Positions 53,342 to 61,312 of a DNA stretch of 64,000 nucleotides are shown here, piece by piece. Origin of the DNA: Promicromonospora sp042731755 (GTDB lineage: Bacteria; Actinomycetota; Actinomycetes; Actinomycetales; Cellulomonadaceae); NCBI RefSeq assembly GCF_042731755.1, contig NZ_JBHWLR010000009.1:1-64000 (forward strand), given 5' to 3'. The notes under the pieces were generated by a model that was not told where the DNA came from, did no database searches, and saw only the letters and a program-made list of their open reading frames with translations. The position numbers were made by a program, and so were the translations under genes. How positions within the stretch are numbered: the stretch's first letter is position 1; each line of letters begins with the position of its first letter.

Positions 53342-53652
53342 CGCGACCTCGCTCGATCTCGTCGTTGACACCCGCGTACGGAGGATGGGCAGAGCTCACC
53401 TCCCTGACCGTGCCACGGCGACCGCCGGTGCGCCCGCTCACGCGGGGCACACTGGACGGCAGGGAGACGACGCCGCCCCTGCGAACGTGACACTCTCCTG
53501 GCGCAGTCGCACGTCGCCCCGGCCCGTCCGGTGGCATGCGACCCACACGGCCGCGCGCGAACCGTGCGAGAGCCTGCGATCCGCGATGGAATGTGATTCC
53601 GAACTGGCCGGCGCCCACGGACCCTCATGTCGTGGCACACCCAGGAGGAGAA
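53342..53652. other. 311-bp intergenic region between divergent genes
   Basis: Holds the leaders of the NADH dehydrogenase gene (minus) and the GNAT gene (plus). A TTGACA occurs at about 53365 but has no convincing -10. I see no repeat, RNA gene or credible small ORF. GGAGGAG lies directly before the GNAT start. Confidence 0.5.
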
Positions 53653-54213
53653 ATGAGCCATCGAGTCACGATCGACGGCACCACGATCGAGACGCAGCAC
53701 CTGCGCCTGCGGCCCTGGCAGCCCGACGACGCCGTCGGGGCGCTGGCGATCTACGGGGAGGCCGACGTCGCCCGGTGGCTGACCCCCGCGATGGACAGGA
53801 TCGACGACCCCGAGCGGATGCGGGAGATCATCGAGCGCTGGGTCGCCGAGCACACCGGGACCGGACGTCCTACGGGCCGCTGGGCGATCGACGACCTCGA
53901 CAGCGGGAAGCTCATCGGTGCCGGGCAGATCCTCGGCCTCCCCCCGGAGGGGGAGGACCTCGAGCTCGGCTACCAGTTCGCGCCGAGCGCCTGGGGCCGC
54001 GGGCTGGGTTCCGAGACCGGTCACGCGCTCGCGCACTACGCGTTCTCCCATGACGAGGAGGAGGTGTTCGCCGTCGTCCGCCACGGCAATCAGCACGGCA
54101 TCAGGACGGCGCGCGAGATCGGCATGGAATGGGTCGGTGAGACGACGAAGTACTACGACCTGAGGCTTCAGGTCTTCCGGCTGCGCAAGGGCGATCTCGA
54201 CGTGCCCGGGTAG
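53653..54213 (+). CDS. GNAT family N-acetyltransferase (RimJ/RimL type)
   Basis: 186 residues. LETQHLRLR-like opening (IETQHLRLRPWQPDDA), the acetyl-CoA pyrophosphate loop in SAWGRGLGSETGHAL and NQHGIRTAREIGM. Acetylates an amino group of a protein N-terminus or small molecule; substrate unknown. GGAGGAG sits 6 nt before the ATG. A strong hairpin follows the stop. Confidence 0.9.
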   Translation: MSHRVTIDGTTIETQHLRLRPWQPDDAVGALAIYGEADVARWLTPAMDRIDDPERMREIIERWVAEHTGTGRPTGRWAIDDLDSGKLIGAGQILGLPPEGEDLELGYQFAPSAWGRGLGSETGHALAHYAFSHDEEEVFAVVRHGNQHGIRTAREIGMEWVGETTKYYDLRLQVFRLRKGDLDVPG

Positions 54214-54245
54214 AAGGCTGCCGGGCGAGGCGCCCGAGAAGCGGT

Positions 54246-54276
54246 GCGTTGCCCGCCGCGGTGCGGTGGGCAACGC
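54246..54276. terminator. Strong hairpin between GNAT and msrA genes
   Basis: GCGTTGCCC (54246-54254) pairs with GGGCAACGC (54268-54276), with an inner CCGC/GCGG stem and one G-U wobble: effectively a 14-bp stem with a 3-nt loop. It serves both convergent transcripts. Confidence 0.65.
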
Positions 54277-54284
54277 CTGCTCGG

Positions 54285-54839
54285 TCAGCTGGCGGCGGCG
54301 CTGCGCCGGGGAAGCACCCAGTTCGGGCGCGGGTAGTGGCAGGTGTAGCCGTTCGGATAGGTGATCAGGTAGTCCTGGTGCTCGGGCTCGGCCTCCCAGA
54401 AGGGTCCTGCGGCCTCGATCGTCGTCACCGCCTTTCCGGGCCAGAGGCCCGACGCGTCGACGTCGGCGATCGTGTCGCGAGCGACCTCGTCCTGCTCAGG
54501 AGTGAGCGGGAAGATCGCCGAGCGGTAGCTCGTCCCGACGTCGTTGCCCTGCCGGTCGAGGGTCGACGGGTCGTGGATCTGGAAGAAGAAAGCCAGGATG
54601 TCGCGGTACGTCGTAGCACTCGGGTCGAAGACGATCTCGACGGCCTCGGCGTGCCCCGGGTGGTTGCGATAGGTCGCATGGTCGTTCCGGCCGCCGGTGT
54701 AACCGACGCGGGTGGCGAGGACGCCGGGCTGCCGGCGGACGAGGTCCTCCATCCCCCAGAAGCACCCGCCCGCGAGTACTGCCGTCTCGGCCCCGGGCGT
54801 GCGCGTGACCTGCCCGGTGTCGTGTGTTCCGCTGCTCAT
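54285..54839 (-). CDS. msrA: Peptide-methionine (S)-S-oxide reductase
   Basis: 184 residues; repairs the S-epimer of oxidised Met. Catalytic Cys26 in GGCFWGMED, GYTGG, HAEAVEIVFDP and HDPSTLDRQGNDVGTSYRS are all present; a second Cys near the C-terminus (NGYTCHYPRPN) may resolve the sulfenic acid. Start overlaps the msrB stop by one base (TGATG), so both are made together. Confidence 0.95.
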   Translation of the reverse strand: MSSGTHDTGQVTRTPGAETAVLAGGCFWGMEDLVRRQPGVLATRVGYTGGRNDHATYRNHPGHAEAVEIVFDPSATTYRDILAFFFQIHDPSTLDRQGNDVGTSYRSAIFPLTPEQDEVARDTIADVDASGLWPGKAVTTIEAAGPFWEAEPEHQDYLITYPNGYTCHYPRPNWVLPRRSAAAS

Positions 54840-55327
54840 CAGTTCTGCACCTCTCCGTTCGGCTCGGACTCGGACGTGGACTCGGACTCGAACAGGGCCA
54901 GGTACTCGCCGTAGCCCTCAGCCTCCAGCTCGGCGACCGGGACGAAGCGCAGCGCCGCCGAGTTCATGCAGTAGCGCTCACCCCCGCGATCCGCCGGACC
55001 GTCGCCGAACAGGTGCCCGAGGTGGCTGTCCGCGGCGGTGGAGCGCACCTCGGTCCGCACCATCCCGAACGACCTGTCCGTCACGGCCCGCACGGTGCCT
55101 GCGCCGATCGGCCTGGTGAAGCTGGGCCAGCCGGTGCCGCTGTCGTACTTGTCGGTCGAGGAGAACAGGGGCTGGCCGGAGACCACGTCGACGTAGATGC
55201 CGGGCTCGTGGTTGTCCCAGTACTTGTTCCGGAACGCCGGCTCCGTACCCCCTTCCTGCGTGACACGGAACTGCGTCGTCGTCAGCCGGCGCAAGGCCTC
55301 GGGCGAGGTGTTGTAGTCGTGTGCCAT
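54839..55327 (-). CDS. msrB: Peptide-methionine (R)-S-oxide reductase
   Basis: 162 residues; repairs the R-epimer. The catalytic Cys120 is in RYCMNSAALRF, with DSGTGWPSF and DSHLGHLFGDG. It is the only Cys in the protein: the two zinc-binding CxxC pairs of many MsrBs are absent, and there is no resolving Cys, so recycling should depend on an external thiol or thioredoxin acting directly. An acidic Ser/Glu tail (ESESTSESE) ends the protein. First gene of the msrB-msrA pair. Confidence 0.95.
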   Translation of the reverse strand: MAHDYNTSPEALRRLTTTQFRVTQEGGTEPAFRNKYWDNHEPGIYVDVVSGQPLFSSTDKYDSGTGWPSFTRPIGAGTVRAVTDRSFGMVRTEVRSTAADSHLGHLFGDGPADRGGERYCMNSAALRFVPVAELEAEGYGEYLALFESESTSESEPNGEVQN

Positions 55328-55546
55328 GTCGGCTTTTCCTTTCTGACGCCCCTAAGAGGCGTCGTCATGAAGCACAACACCGTGACCCCCGGTTGTGGTC
55401 CCGGCGCCCGACGGCCGTCCTGGTCTCGTGGGTGTCACCGTCCGCCCTCGTCTTACCCGGCACGTAAGACGTCGGCGTCTCGCGCCGCTAACGGTGACGA
55501 ACCGAAATACGGTTGAGGGCACTTGAGCGAGACAGGGAGGCGCCCG

Positions 55547-56464
55547 ATGAGAGCCATCGTGGTGACTGACGAGGCCGCGGGTACGGCCGGGATGACCTTG
55601 GCCGATCGACCTGAGCCCGAGCCGGCCGGGAACGACGTCGTCGTGCAGGTCCACGCGTCGGGGTTCACCCCGGGCGAGCTGACGTGGCCCGGTACCTGGA
55701 CCGACCGTCTGGGGCGCGACCGGACGCCGTCGATCCCCGGGCACGAGCTGGCCGGCGTCGTGAGCGCGCTCGGCTACGGCACGCGCGGGCTGTCCGTCGG
55801 CCAGCGGGTGTTCGGGCTGTCCGACTGGACCCGTGACGGCACGCTCGCCGAGTACGCGGCCGTCGAGGCACGCAACCTCGCGCCTCTCCCCGGCGACGTC
55901 GACTTCACGGTGGGCGCGAGCCTGCCGATCTCGGGCCTGACCGCGTGGCAGGGTCTGTTCGTCCACGCGCGTCTCGAGGTCGGGCAGAGCATCCTGGTGC
56001 ACGGCGCGGCCGGCGGCGTCGGGTCCATGGTGGTGCAGCTCGCCCGGGAGGCGGGTGCCTACGTGATCGGCACCGGGCGGACGGCGGACCGGCAGGCCGC
56101 GCTCGACCTCGGCGCGCAGGAGTTCGTCGACCTCGACGGAGATGCGCTGGAGGACGTCGGTTCGGTCGATCTCGTGTTCGACATGATCGGCGGAGACATC
56201 CAGCGACGTTCGGCCGCCCTGGTGCGGGCAGGGGGAACGCTCGTCAGCATCGCCGGCCCGCCCGAGGCACGACCGGCCGACGGGCTGGCCGTCGACTTCG
56301 TCGTCGAGGCCGACCGCGCCCAGCTGAGCGAGCTCGCCCAGCGGGTCCGCGACGGGCGCCTTCGGACGAACATCGCCCGCGTCGCGAGCCTGGACGAGGC
56401 AGTCGCCGCGTTCAACCCCACCGAGCGGGCCAAGGGCAAGACGATCATCCGCGTCCGCCCGTAG
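55547..56464 (+). CDS. NADP-dependent MDR oxidoreductase (quinone reductase type)
   Basis: 305 residues; zinc-free medium-chain dehydrogenase. GroES-like N-terminal half with IPGHELAGVV, then the nucleotide motif HGAAGGVGSMVVQLA and FDMIGGDIQRRSA. Members reduce quinones, enones or aldehydes with NADPH. ATG 55547 follows GGGAGG by 7 nt; a TTG at 55523 is unlikely. Divergent from msrB, so a shared oxidative-stress role is conceivable. A clear terminator follows. Confidence 0.88.
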   Translation: MRAIVVTDEAAGTAGMTLADRPEPEPAGNDVVVQVHASGFTPGELTWPGTWTDRLGRDRTPSIPGHELAGVVSALGYGTRGLSVGQRVFGLSDWTRDGTLAEYAAVEARNLAPLPGDVDFTVGASLPISGLTAWQGLFVHARLEVGQSILVHGAAGGVGSMVVQLAREAGAYVIGTGRTADRQAALDLGAQEFVDLDGDALEDVGSVDLVFDMIGGDIQRRSAALVRAGGTLVSIAGPPEARPADGLAVDFVVEADRAQLSELAQRVRDGRLRTNIARVASLDEAVAAFNPTERAKGKTIIRVRP

Positions 56465-56493
56465 GCGAACCGGCGCCCCGCGAGGCGACAACG

Positions 56494-56529
56494 GCCGCCG
56501 ACCAGGTCTGATACCCGGTCGGCGGCTTT
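56494..56529 (+). terminator. Intrinsic terminator after the MDR gene
   Basis: GCCGCCGACC (56494-56503) pairs with GGTCGGCGGC (56517-56526) across a 13-nt loop, followed by TTT. Perfect 10-bp GC stem; the best terminator in the window. Confidence 0.75.
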
Positions 56530-56585
56530 CGCGCGCCCTCCGGCAGTTGACATCGCCCGGTGACCCAGCGCACACTCTCGCGACA

Positions 56586-56613
56586 GTGTGAAACACACTT
56601 TCATTCTATGAAA
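56586..56613. promoter_or_regulatory. Overlapping palindromes before the dehydrogenase-RraA operon
   Basis: GTGTGAAACACAC (56586-56598), TGAAA-N5-TTTCA (56589-56603) and TTTCATTCTATGAAA (56599-56613) overlap in an AT-rich patch directly before the ribosome site GAGGAG. A TTGACA at 56547 could be the -35. This looks like the operator of the IclR regulator encoded at 59708-60487. Confidence 0.6.
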
Positions 56614-56627
56614 CGAGGAGTGCGACG

Positions 56628-57995
56628 ATGCACATTGCGATCCTTGGCCTGGGCGAGGCCGGGAGCCTGTACGCGGCCGGCTTCGCGGCCGCCGGGACCC
56701 GGCTCACGGGCTACGACCCTGCCGACTCGACCACGCCTCCGGGCGTGCTGCGTCAGGCCACGGTCGCCGACGCCGTCTCGGAGGCCGACCTGGTGCTGAG
56801 CCTGACCGGCGCGCGCCACGCGCGGTCCGCGCTGGAGCAGGCGGTCCCGGCGATGCGGGCCGGCGCCTGCTTCGCGGACATGAACTCGGGCTCGCCGGCG
56901 CTCAAGGCCGAACTCGCGACGCTGCTCGGCGAGCGCGGGGACCTCCGGTTCGCCGACGTCACGGTCATCGGCTCGGTACCCGAGCACGGGGCGGCCACCG
57001 CCCTGGTGGTGTCCGGCGACGGCGCGGAGGACGTGCGGCAGGCGTTCGCTCCCCTGGCCGCACCGGTCGACGTGGTCAGCGACCGGCCGGGCGACGCCGC
57101 GCGGCGCAAGCTCCTGCGCAGCATGTTCATGAAGAGCCTGGGGGCGAGCGTCGTCGAGGCGCTGGCCGCCGGGCAGGCCGCGGGCGACCTGGACTGGCTG
57201 CGCGGCCAGATCGCCGGCGCCCTGGCCGACGGCGTCCCGGGGATGGACCGGCTCGCCGACGGCACGACCAAGCACGGCGAACGACGCGGGCACGAGGCGC
57301 GCGACGCCGCGGCGATGGCCGCGGAGCTCGGCATCACCGCGACCATGACGCTCGCGGCGGCGGACGTGCACCTGGGCGCAGCACGACAGGCCGGCCGTCT
57401 CGAGGACTCCCTGCTCGCCGCCTACGCGGGCCTGGCCAGCGCCAACATCGGTGACGCCCGGCAACGCCTCGGCCTGGTCGACTCGGGCATCAGCGCGATG
57501 TGGCCGGGCGCCACGGTGGTCGGCCGCGCACACACCGTATTCTGCCGTGCCGGGGAGAACGTCGGGCTCAGCCAGGCGCTGGAGACGGCCCGCCCCGGGG
57601 ACGTGCTCGTCGTCGACGGACAGGGTGACGTGGCGCGAGCATTGATGGGCGAGCTCATCGCCGAGCGCGCACGCAGCAAGGGAGTGCGAGGAATGGTCAT
57701 CGACGGAGCGGTTCGCGACGTCTCCGTGCTCGCCGAGATCGGTTTTCCCGTCTGGGCCCGGGCGGTCACGCCCGCGGGCCCGTACAAGTTCGGTCCGGGC
57801 TGGGCGGGGCGGCCGGTCGCGGTCGGCGGCGTCGTCGTCAACCCCGGCGACCTCGTGGTCGGGGACGACGACGGCGTCGCGATCATCCCGACCGCCGAGG
57901 CCGAACAGACCCTGGCGGACGCCCGCGCCATCGAGGCCGACGAGGCGGGACGTCGCGCCGCGATCGTGGCCGCACGCACGGAGACCTCCGCATGA
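56628..57995 (+). CDS. Fusion: 3-hydroxyacid-type dehydrogenase with RraA-like aldolase domain
   Basis: 455 residues. The N-terminal ~260 residues form a 6-phosphogluconate/3-hydroxyisobutyrate-type dehydrogenase: HIAILGLGEAGSLYA, then the SLTGARHARS and FADMNSGSP region and a DUF1932-like helical part with MKSLGASVVEALAAG. From about 262 to the end is an RraA/HMG-aldolase fold: SANIGDARQRLG, GRAHTVFCRAGEN, PGDVLVVDGQG, GMVIDGAVRDVSVLAEIGF and PVWARAVTP. RraA-type aldolases cleave 4-hydroxy-4-methyl- or 4-carboxy-4-hydroxy-2-oxo acids to pyruvate or oxaloacetate. The fusion suggests oxidation followed by retro-aldol cleavage. Stop overlaps the transporter start (ATGA). Confidence 0.85.
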   Translation: MHIAILGLGEAGSLYAAGFAAAGTRLTGYDPADSTTPPGVLRQATVADAVSEADLVLSLTGARHARSALEQAVPAMRAGACFADMNSGSPALKAELATLLGERGDLRFADVTVIGSVPEHGAATALVVSGDGAEDVRQAFAPLAAPVDVVSDRPGDAARRKLLRSMFMKSLGASVVEALAAGQAAGDLDWLRGQIAGALADGVPGMDRLADGTTKHGERRGHEARDAAAMAAELGITATMTLAAADVHLGAARQAGRLEDSLLAAYAGLASANIGDARQRLGLVDSGISAMWPGATVVGRAHTVFCRAGENVGLSQALETARPGDVLVVDGQGDVARALMGELIAERARSKGVRGMVIDGAVRDVSVLAEIGFPVWARAVTPAGPYKFGPGWAGRPVAVGGVVVNPGDLVVGDDDGVAIIPTAEAEQTLADARAIEADEAGRRAAIVAARTETSA

Positions 57996-59329
57996 GCGCG
58001 ATCTGGGCCCTGGTCGTCTACATCGCGGCGATCATCGTCACCAACGCGGTCCTCAAGCGGAACATCGGCGAGTCGATGATCGCCGGGTTCGTCGTCGTCA
58101 GCCTGTTCGCCGGCCCCGACATCCTGCACGTCATGACGGGTGCCCTGACCGAGGCCATGCAGGAGGAGGTCACGTACGCCGCGATCGCGTTCGTCGTCGC
58201 CTCGTACCTGATGAGCCGCACCCCGATCCTGGACCGCCTCATCGACATCATGAACTCGCTGTTCGGCAGGGTCCGCGGCGGGCCTGTCTACACCTCGATC
58301 CTCGGCGGCGGCGCGATGGGTGCGATCGCCCACATCGGAGCGGCGGTCACCGCCTCCGTGGGCTCGGTGACGATCCCCTGGATGAAGCGGTCGGGCGTGA
58401 GCCCGGCCATGTCGGCCACCGTCGTGGCCGGCTGCGCCGGCATGGGCATCACGTTCCCGTTCAGCGGGACCATGTTCATCCTCATCGGCTCCGCCGGCGT
58501 CAGCCAGCTCCTGGAGCCCAACGAGATCGTGCTGCCGCTCCTGGCGGCGGGACTCTGGTGCCTCGCCTACCGCATGGTCGCGGCCTGGATCATCGTCCGT
58601 CGCCACGGCATCCAGGCGATGGATCCCGCCGACGTCGTCCCCGCCCGGCGCAGCCTCCGGACCGGCTGGACGTCGCTGCTGCTGTTCGTGGCCATCCTCG
58701 TCCCGGTGCTGGTGACGGTCGGCCCGATGGGTGCCGGGCTGTCCGCCTGGACCGGCGTCGACGTCTCGGACGCCATCAGCCTCATCGTCTGGATCCCCGT
58801 GCTGCTGGTGACGCTCGTCCTGTTCCTCGGACGCCGGCACCTGCCGCGCACGGCCTCCGGCTGGTGGACGACACTCGGCGACAGCGCGCCGCGGATCGGG
58901 GTCATCGGCGTCACGATCGTGGGCGCCTTCGCGGCGTCGAACGTCCTGTCCGAGCTCGGCCTGCCCGCGCAGCTCACCACGCTCCTGAGCGCTCTCGACG
59001 CGCCCCTGTGGCTCCTGGCCATCGCGGTGGGCGTCCTCGTCGTGGCCGTCGCCATCCCGCTGACCGGGTCCGCGACCATGGCCGCGATCGGCCCGGTGGC
59101 GGTCACCGCCCTGGTCGGCGCGGGCGTCCCCGCCCCGGTGGCCGCGGCGGCGGTCCTCGTCTTCGCCTCCACCGAGGGGGCCTCGCCGCCCGCGGCGGCC
59201 CCGATCTACGTCGCCAGCGCGATCGCCGGCGTGGACCCGGTCCGGACGTTCAAGCCGCTGCTCGCCTACTTCTGCCTGCCCATCCTCGCCCTCGGGGTCC
59301 TCATGGTCCTCGGCGTCCTGCCCATCTAA
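57992..59329 (+). CDS. TRAP (DctM-like) large permease protein
   Basis: 445 residues with about twelve hydrophobic helices. The DctM-type core is visible: GRVRGGPVYTSILGGGAMGAI, TIPWMKRSGVSPAMSATV and GCAGMGITFPFSGTM in the first half, IPLTGSATMAAIGPVAV and FASTEGASPPAAAPIYVAS in the second. TRAP systems bring in organic acids with sodium. No DctP binding protein is adjacent. Coupled by ATGA to the fusion enzyme, whose substrate it likely imports. Confidence 0.82.
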   Translation: MSAIWALVVYIAAIIVTNAVLKRNIGESMIAGFVVVSLFAGPDILHVMTGALTEAMQEEVTYAAIAFVVASYLMSRTPILDRLIDIMNSLFGRVRGGPVYTSILGGGAMGAIAHIGAAVTASVGSVTIPWMKRSGVSPAMSATVVAGCAGMGITFPFSGTMFILIGSAGVSQLLEPNEIVLPLLAAGLWCLAYRMVAAWIIVRRHGIQAMDPADVVPARRSLRTGWTSLLLFVAILVPVLVTVGPMGAGLSAWTGVDVSDAISLIVWIPVLLVTLVLFLGRRHLPRTASGWWTTLGDSAPRIGVIGVTIVGAFAASNVLSELGLPAQLTTLLSALDAPLWLLAIAVGVLVVAVAIPLTGSATMAAIGPVAVTALVGAGVPAPVAAAAVLVFASTEGASPPAAAPIYVASAIAGVDPVRTFKPLLAYFCLPILALGVLMVLGVLPI

Positions 59330-59340
59330 GGACCAAGCCA

Positions 59341-59613
59341 ATGCTCATCACCAGCACCCGCGCGGTGTTCACGTCCGCCATCGTCCTGATGCTGCTCGGC
59401 GGGGCGGTCATCGTCGCCACCCAGGTCGCGGGGCTCGTCGCCGGGCGCGGGACGTGGCTGACCGCGGTGACCGAGAGCGTCGGGCCGCCGACACTCGTCG
59501 CCGCGAGCATCGCCGGGATCCTCGCGTTCGCCCTCTCCTACGCCCCAGGTGCCGAGACCGACGACGACGTCCGGGACGACACCGAGCACCCCGCCCCGAC
59601 CGACCGCCGCTGA
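59341..59613 (+). CDS. Small two-helix membrane protein after the permease
   Basis: 90 residues. Two hydrophobic segments (FTSAIVLMLLGGAVIVATQVAGLVAG; PTLVAASIAGILAFALSYA) and an acidic, polar C-terminus. ATG 59341 follows AAGGA and begins 11 bp after the permease stop. It takes the position of a DctQ small subunit but is much shorter than the usual four-helix ~160 residues and has no recognisable DctQ motif. Possibly an accessory of the permease. Confidence 0.7.
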   Translation: MLITSTRAVFTSAIVLMLLGGAVIVATQVAGLVAGRGTWLTAVTESVGPPTLVAASIAGILAFALSYAPGAETDDDVRDDTEHPAPTDRR

Positions 59614-59654
59614 GCCGACGGGACCAGGTCCCGACGGGAAGAGGTCCGGGCCGG

Positions 59655-59691
59655 ACCCGGTCCTGGCAGCAGCACGCGGCCAGGACCGGGT
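59655..59691. terminator. 13-bp hairpin between the TRAP operon and iclR-type gene
   Basis: CCCGGTCCTGGC (59656-59667) and GCCAGGACCGGG (59679-59690) are perfect complements, extended by A59655-T59691, around an 11-nt loop. Two-way terminator for convergent transcripts. Confidence 0.7.
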
Positions 59692-59707
59692 TCGGCCCGC
59701 CGGGCAG

Positions 59708-60487
59708 TTACCGGGCGCGCGGCAGGGAACGCCCGATCGCCGAGGCGGCCCGGCGGACCTCCTCGGCGTGCTCGACCATCTGTTCGCGGGGGTGCTTCTC
59801 CGCGGGTCCGGCCGCGGACACCGCCGCGATCACCCGACCGGAAGCGTCGCGGACAGGCACGCTCGCCGCGACGATGCCGGTCTCACGCTCACTCACCGAG
59901 ACGTGGAAACCGCGCTCGCTCAGCGCGTCGAGATCCCCGCGCAGGGCGGCGACGTCGACCGGCGCGTCCTCGCCGAGCTGACGGACGTGCTCGGCCAGCG
60001 CCGCGAGCTCGACGTCGTCCATGTCGACCGCGAGCGCCTTGCCGGCTCCCAGGTGCAGCGGCAGCCTCCGTCCGACCGGGAGCTGGTAGCGCATGGGTTC
60101 CGCGCCGTCGACCCGCGCGACGAGCACCCGTTCGAAGCCGACCCGTTCGTACAGGGAGACGGTGAGGGAGGTGCTCGCGGCCAGCTCCCGCAGCACCGGG
60201 CTCGCGGTGCGCGTGAGGACGTCCGAGACGAGGAACCCGTGCGCGGCGGAGAGCACCGCCGGGCCCAGCCGGTGCGCCTTTCCCTCGCTGACGACGTACC
60301 CGCGTGCGGCGAGCACGGCGAGGATGCGCAAGGTCGTCGCCGGGTTCAGCCCGGCGGCGCGGGCGACCTCGGACAGTCGCATGGGCTCGGTGTGGCGCTG
60401 CAGCACCTCGAGGACGTCCAGGGCGCGCTCCAACGACCGCATGGGTGTCGCGGGCCGCTCCTGACCCACCTCAGTCGTTGCCGCCAC
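59708..60487 (-). CDS. IclR family transcriptional regulator
   Basis: 259 residues. Winged HTH (LSEVARAAGLNPATTLRILAVL) and an IclR effector domain (LGPAVLSAAHG, RLPLHLGAGKALAVDM, GIVAASVPVRDASGRVIAAVSAAGP). The RYQLPVGRRLPLHLGAGKA stretch is the effector-pocket signature. Convergent with the fusion/TRAP operon and most likely its regulator through the palindromes at 56586-56613, sensing an organic acid. Confidence 0.92.
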   Translation of the reverse strand: MAATTEVGQERPATPMRSLERALDVLEVLQRHTEPMRLSEVARAAGLNPATTLRILAVLAARGYVVSEGKAHRLGPAVLSAAHGFLVSDVLTRTASPVLRELAASTSLTVSLYERVGFERVLVARVDGAEPMRYQLPVGRRLPLHLGAGKALAVDMDDVELAALAEHVRQLGEDAPVDVAALRGDLDALSERGFHVSVSERETGIVAASVPVRDASGRVIAAVSAAGPAEKHPREQMVEHAEEVRRAASAIGRSLPRAR

Positions 60488-60625
60488 CCGTCCTCCGATC
60501 GGTCAGAACCCGCTGCGGCGGGCACCCAGCACGTCGGACAACAACATAGCCCGCCCGCCGGGGGCAGCCCGACCGCGGACCGGCGAGCGACCGCGGACCG
60601 GCGGGCGAGGCGAGCTCGCCCTCCT

Positions 60626-61222
60626 CTACGACCGGACACGCCGACCACTCGTGGGCGGCTGGCGCAGCCCGTCCAGCAGCAGCGTGATGACGCCGTCGGC
60701 CTCGGCCCGCCAGTTGTGGCGGTGGTCATGGGCCGCGCCGATGCCGTGCAGTGCCATCATGACGACGCCGGCGTCCGCGTCGGCCCGGACGGTGCCGTCT
60801 CGCACGGCGTCGGCCACCAGGTCGCCGACGGCCTCCTCCAGCACCTGGCCACCCTCGGCGAGCGCACCCGAGCGGGTGGTCATGAGAGTGGCCAGTGTCC
60901 GGGCGAGACCCTGGTAGGCGTCCATGTGGTCGACCATGCCGCGCAGGAAGACCGCCAGGGCCTCGTCCGCGGGCAGCGTGGCACGCAGCTCGCGGGCGCG
61001 TGCGCTGAGCGCGGCGACCTCCTCGTGGTAGACCGCCTCGGCCAGCGCCTCCCGGGTGGGGAAGTGGCGGTACAACGTGCCGGTGCCCACGCCTGCCAGG
61101 CGGGCGAAGTCGTCGAAGCGAAGGTCGAAGAAGTCGCCGGCGTCGAGAACTTCCCGGGCCGTTGCGAGCAGGGCCTCACGGTTGCGCCGGGCGTCGGCCC
61201 GCAGCGGCTTGGCGGCGTTCAT
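60626..61222 (-). CDS. TetR family transcriptional regulator
   Basis: 198 residues. Begins LRADARRNREALL; HTH is FDDFARLAGVGTGTLYRHF, then TREALAEAVYHEEV; C-terminal domain typical of the SbtR-like group. ATG 61222 is preceded by GGGAGG. Divergent from the reductase at 61313 over 90 bp carrying a good promoter and two operator copies. Its N-terminus (LRADARRN) closely resembles that of the TetR protein at 8588. Confidence 0.92.
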   Translation of the reverse strand: MNAAKPLRADARRNREALLATAREVLDAGDFFDLRFDDFARLAGVGTGTLYRHFPTREALAEAVYHEEVAALSARARELRATLPADEALAVFLRGMVDHMDAYQGLARTLATLMTTRSGALAEGGQVLEEAVGDLVADAVRDGTVRADADAGVVMMALHGIGAAHDHRHNWRAEADGVITLLLDGLRQPPTSGRRVRS

Positions 61223-61235
61223 GCGATACCTCCCG

Positions 61236-61264
61236 TTGACAAGTGGAGACCATCTCCATATCTT
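61236..61264 (+). promoter_or_regulatory. Sigma70-type promoter for the reductase gene
   Basis: TTGACA (61236-61241), 17-nt spacer, TATCTT (61259-61264). The first operator copy lies in the spacer, so TetR binding would block RNA polymerase directly. Confidence 0.7.
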
Positions 61265-61283
61265 GCAAGTGGAGACGATCTCC
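61240..61283. promoter_or_regulatory. Duplicated TetR operator
   Basis: CAAGTGGAGAC(C/G)ATCTCC occurs at 61240-61257 and 61266-61283, 26 bp apart. Each copy holds a GGAGA-N3-TCTCC palindrome. One copy is between -35 and -10, the other over the predicted start, and both should also control the divergent tetR gene. Confidence 0.7.
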
Positions 61284-61312
61284 GGTTTGAGCCTAACCCA
61301 TCGAGGTAGAGC

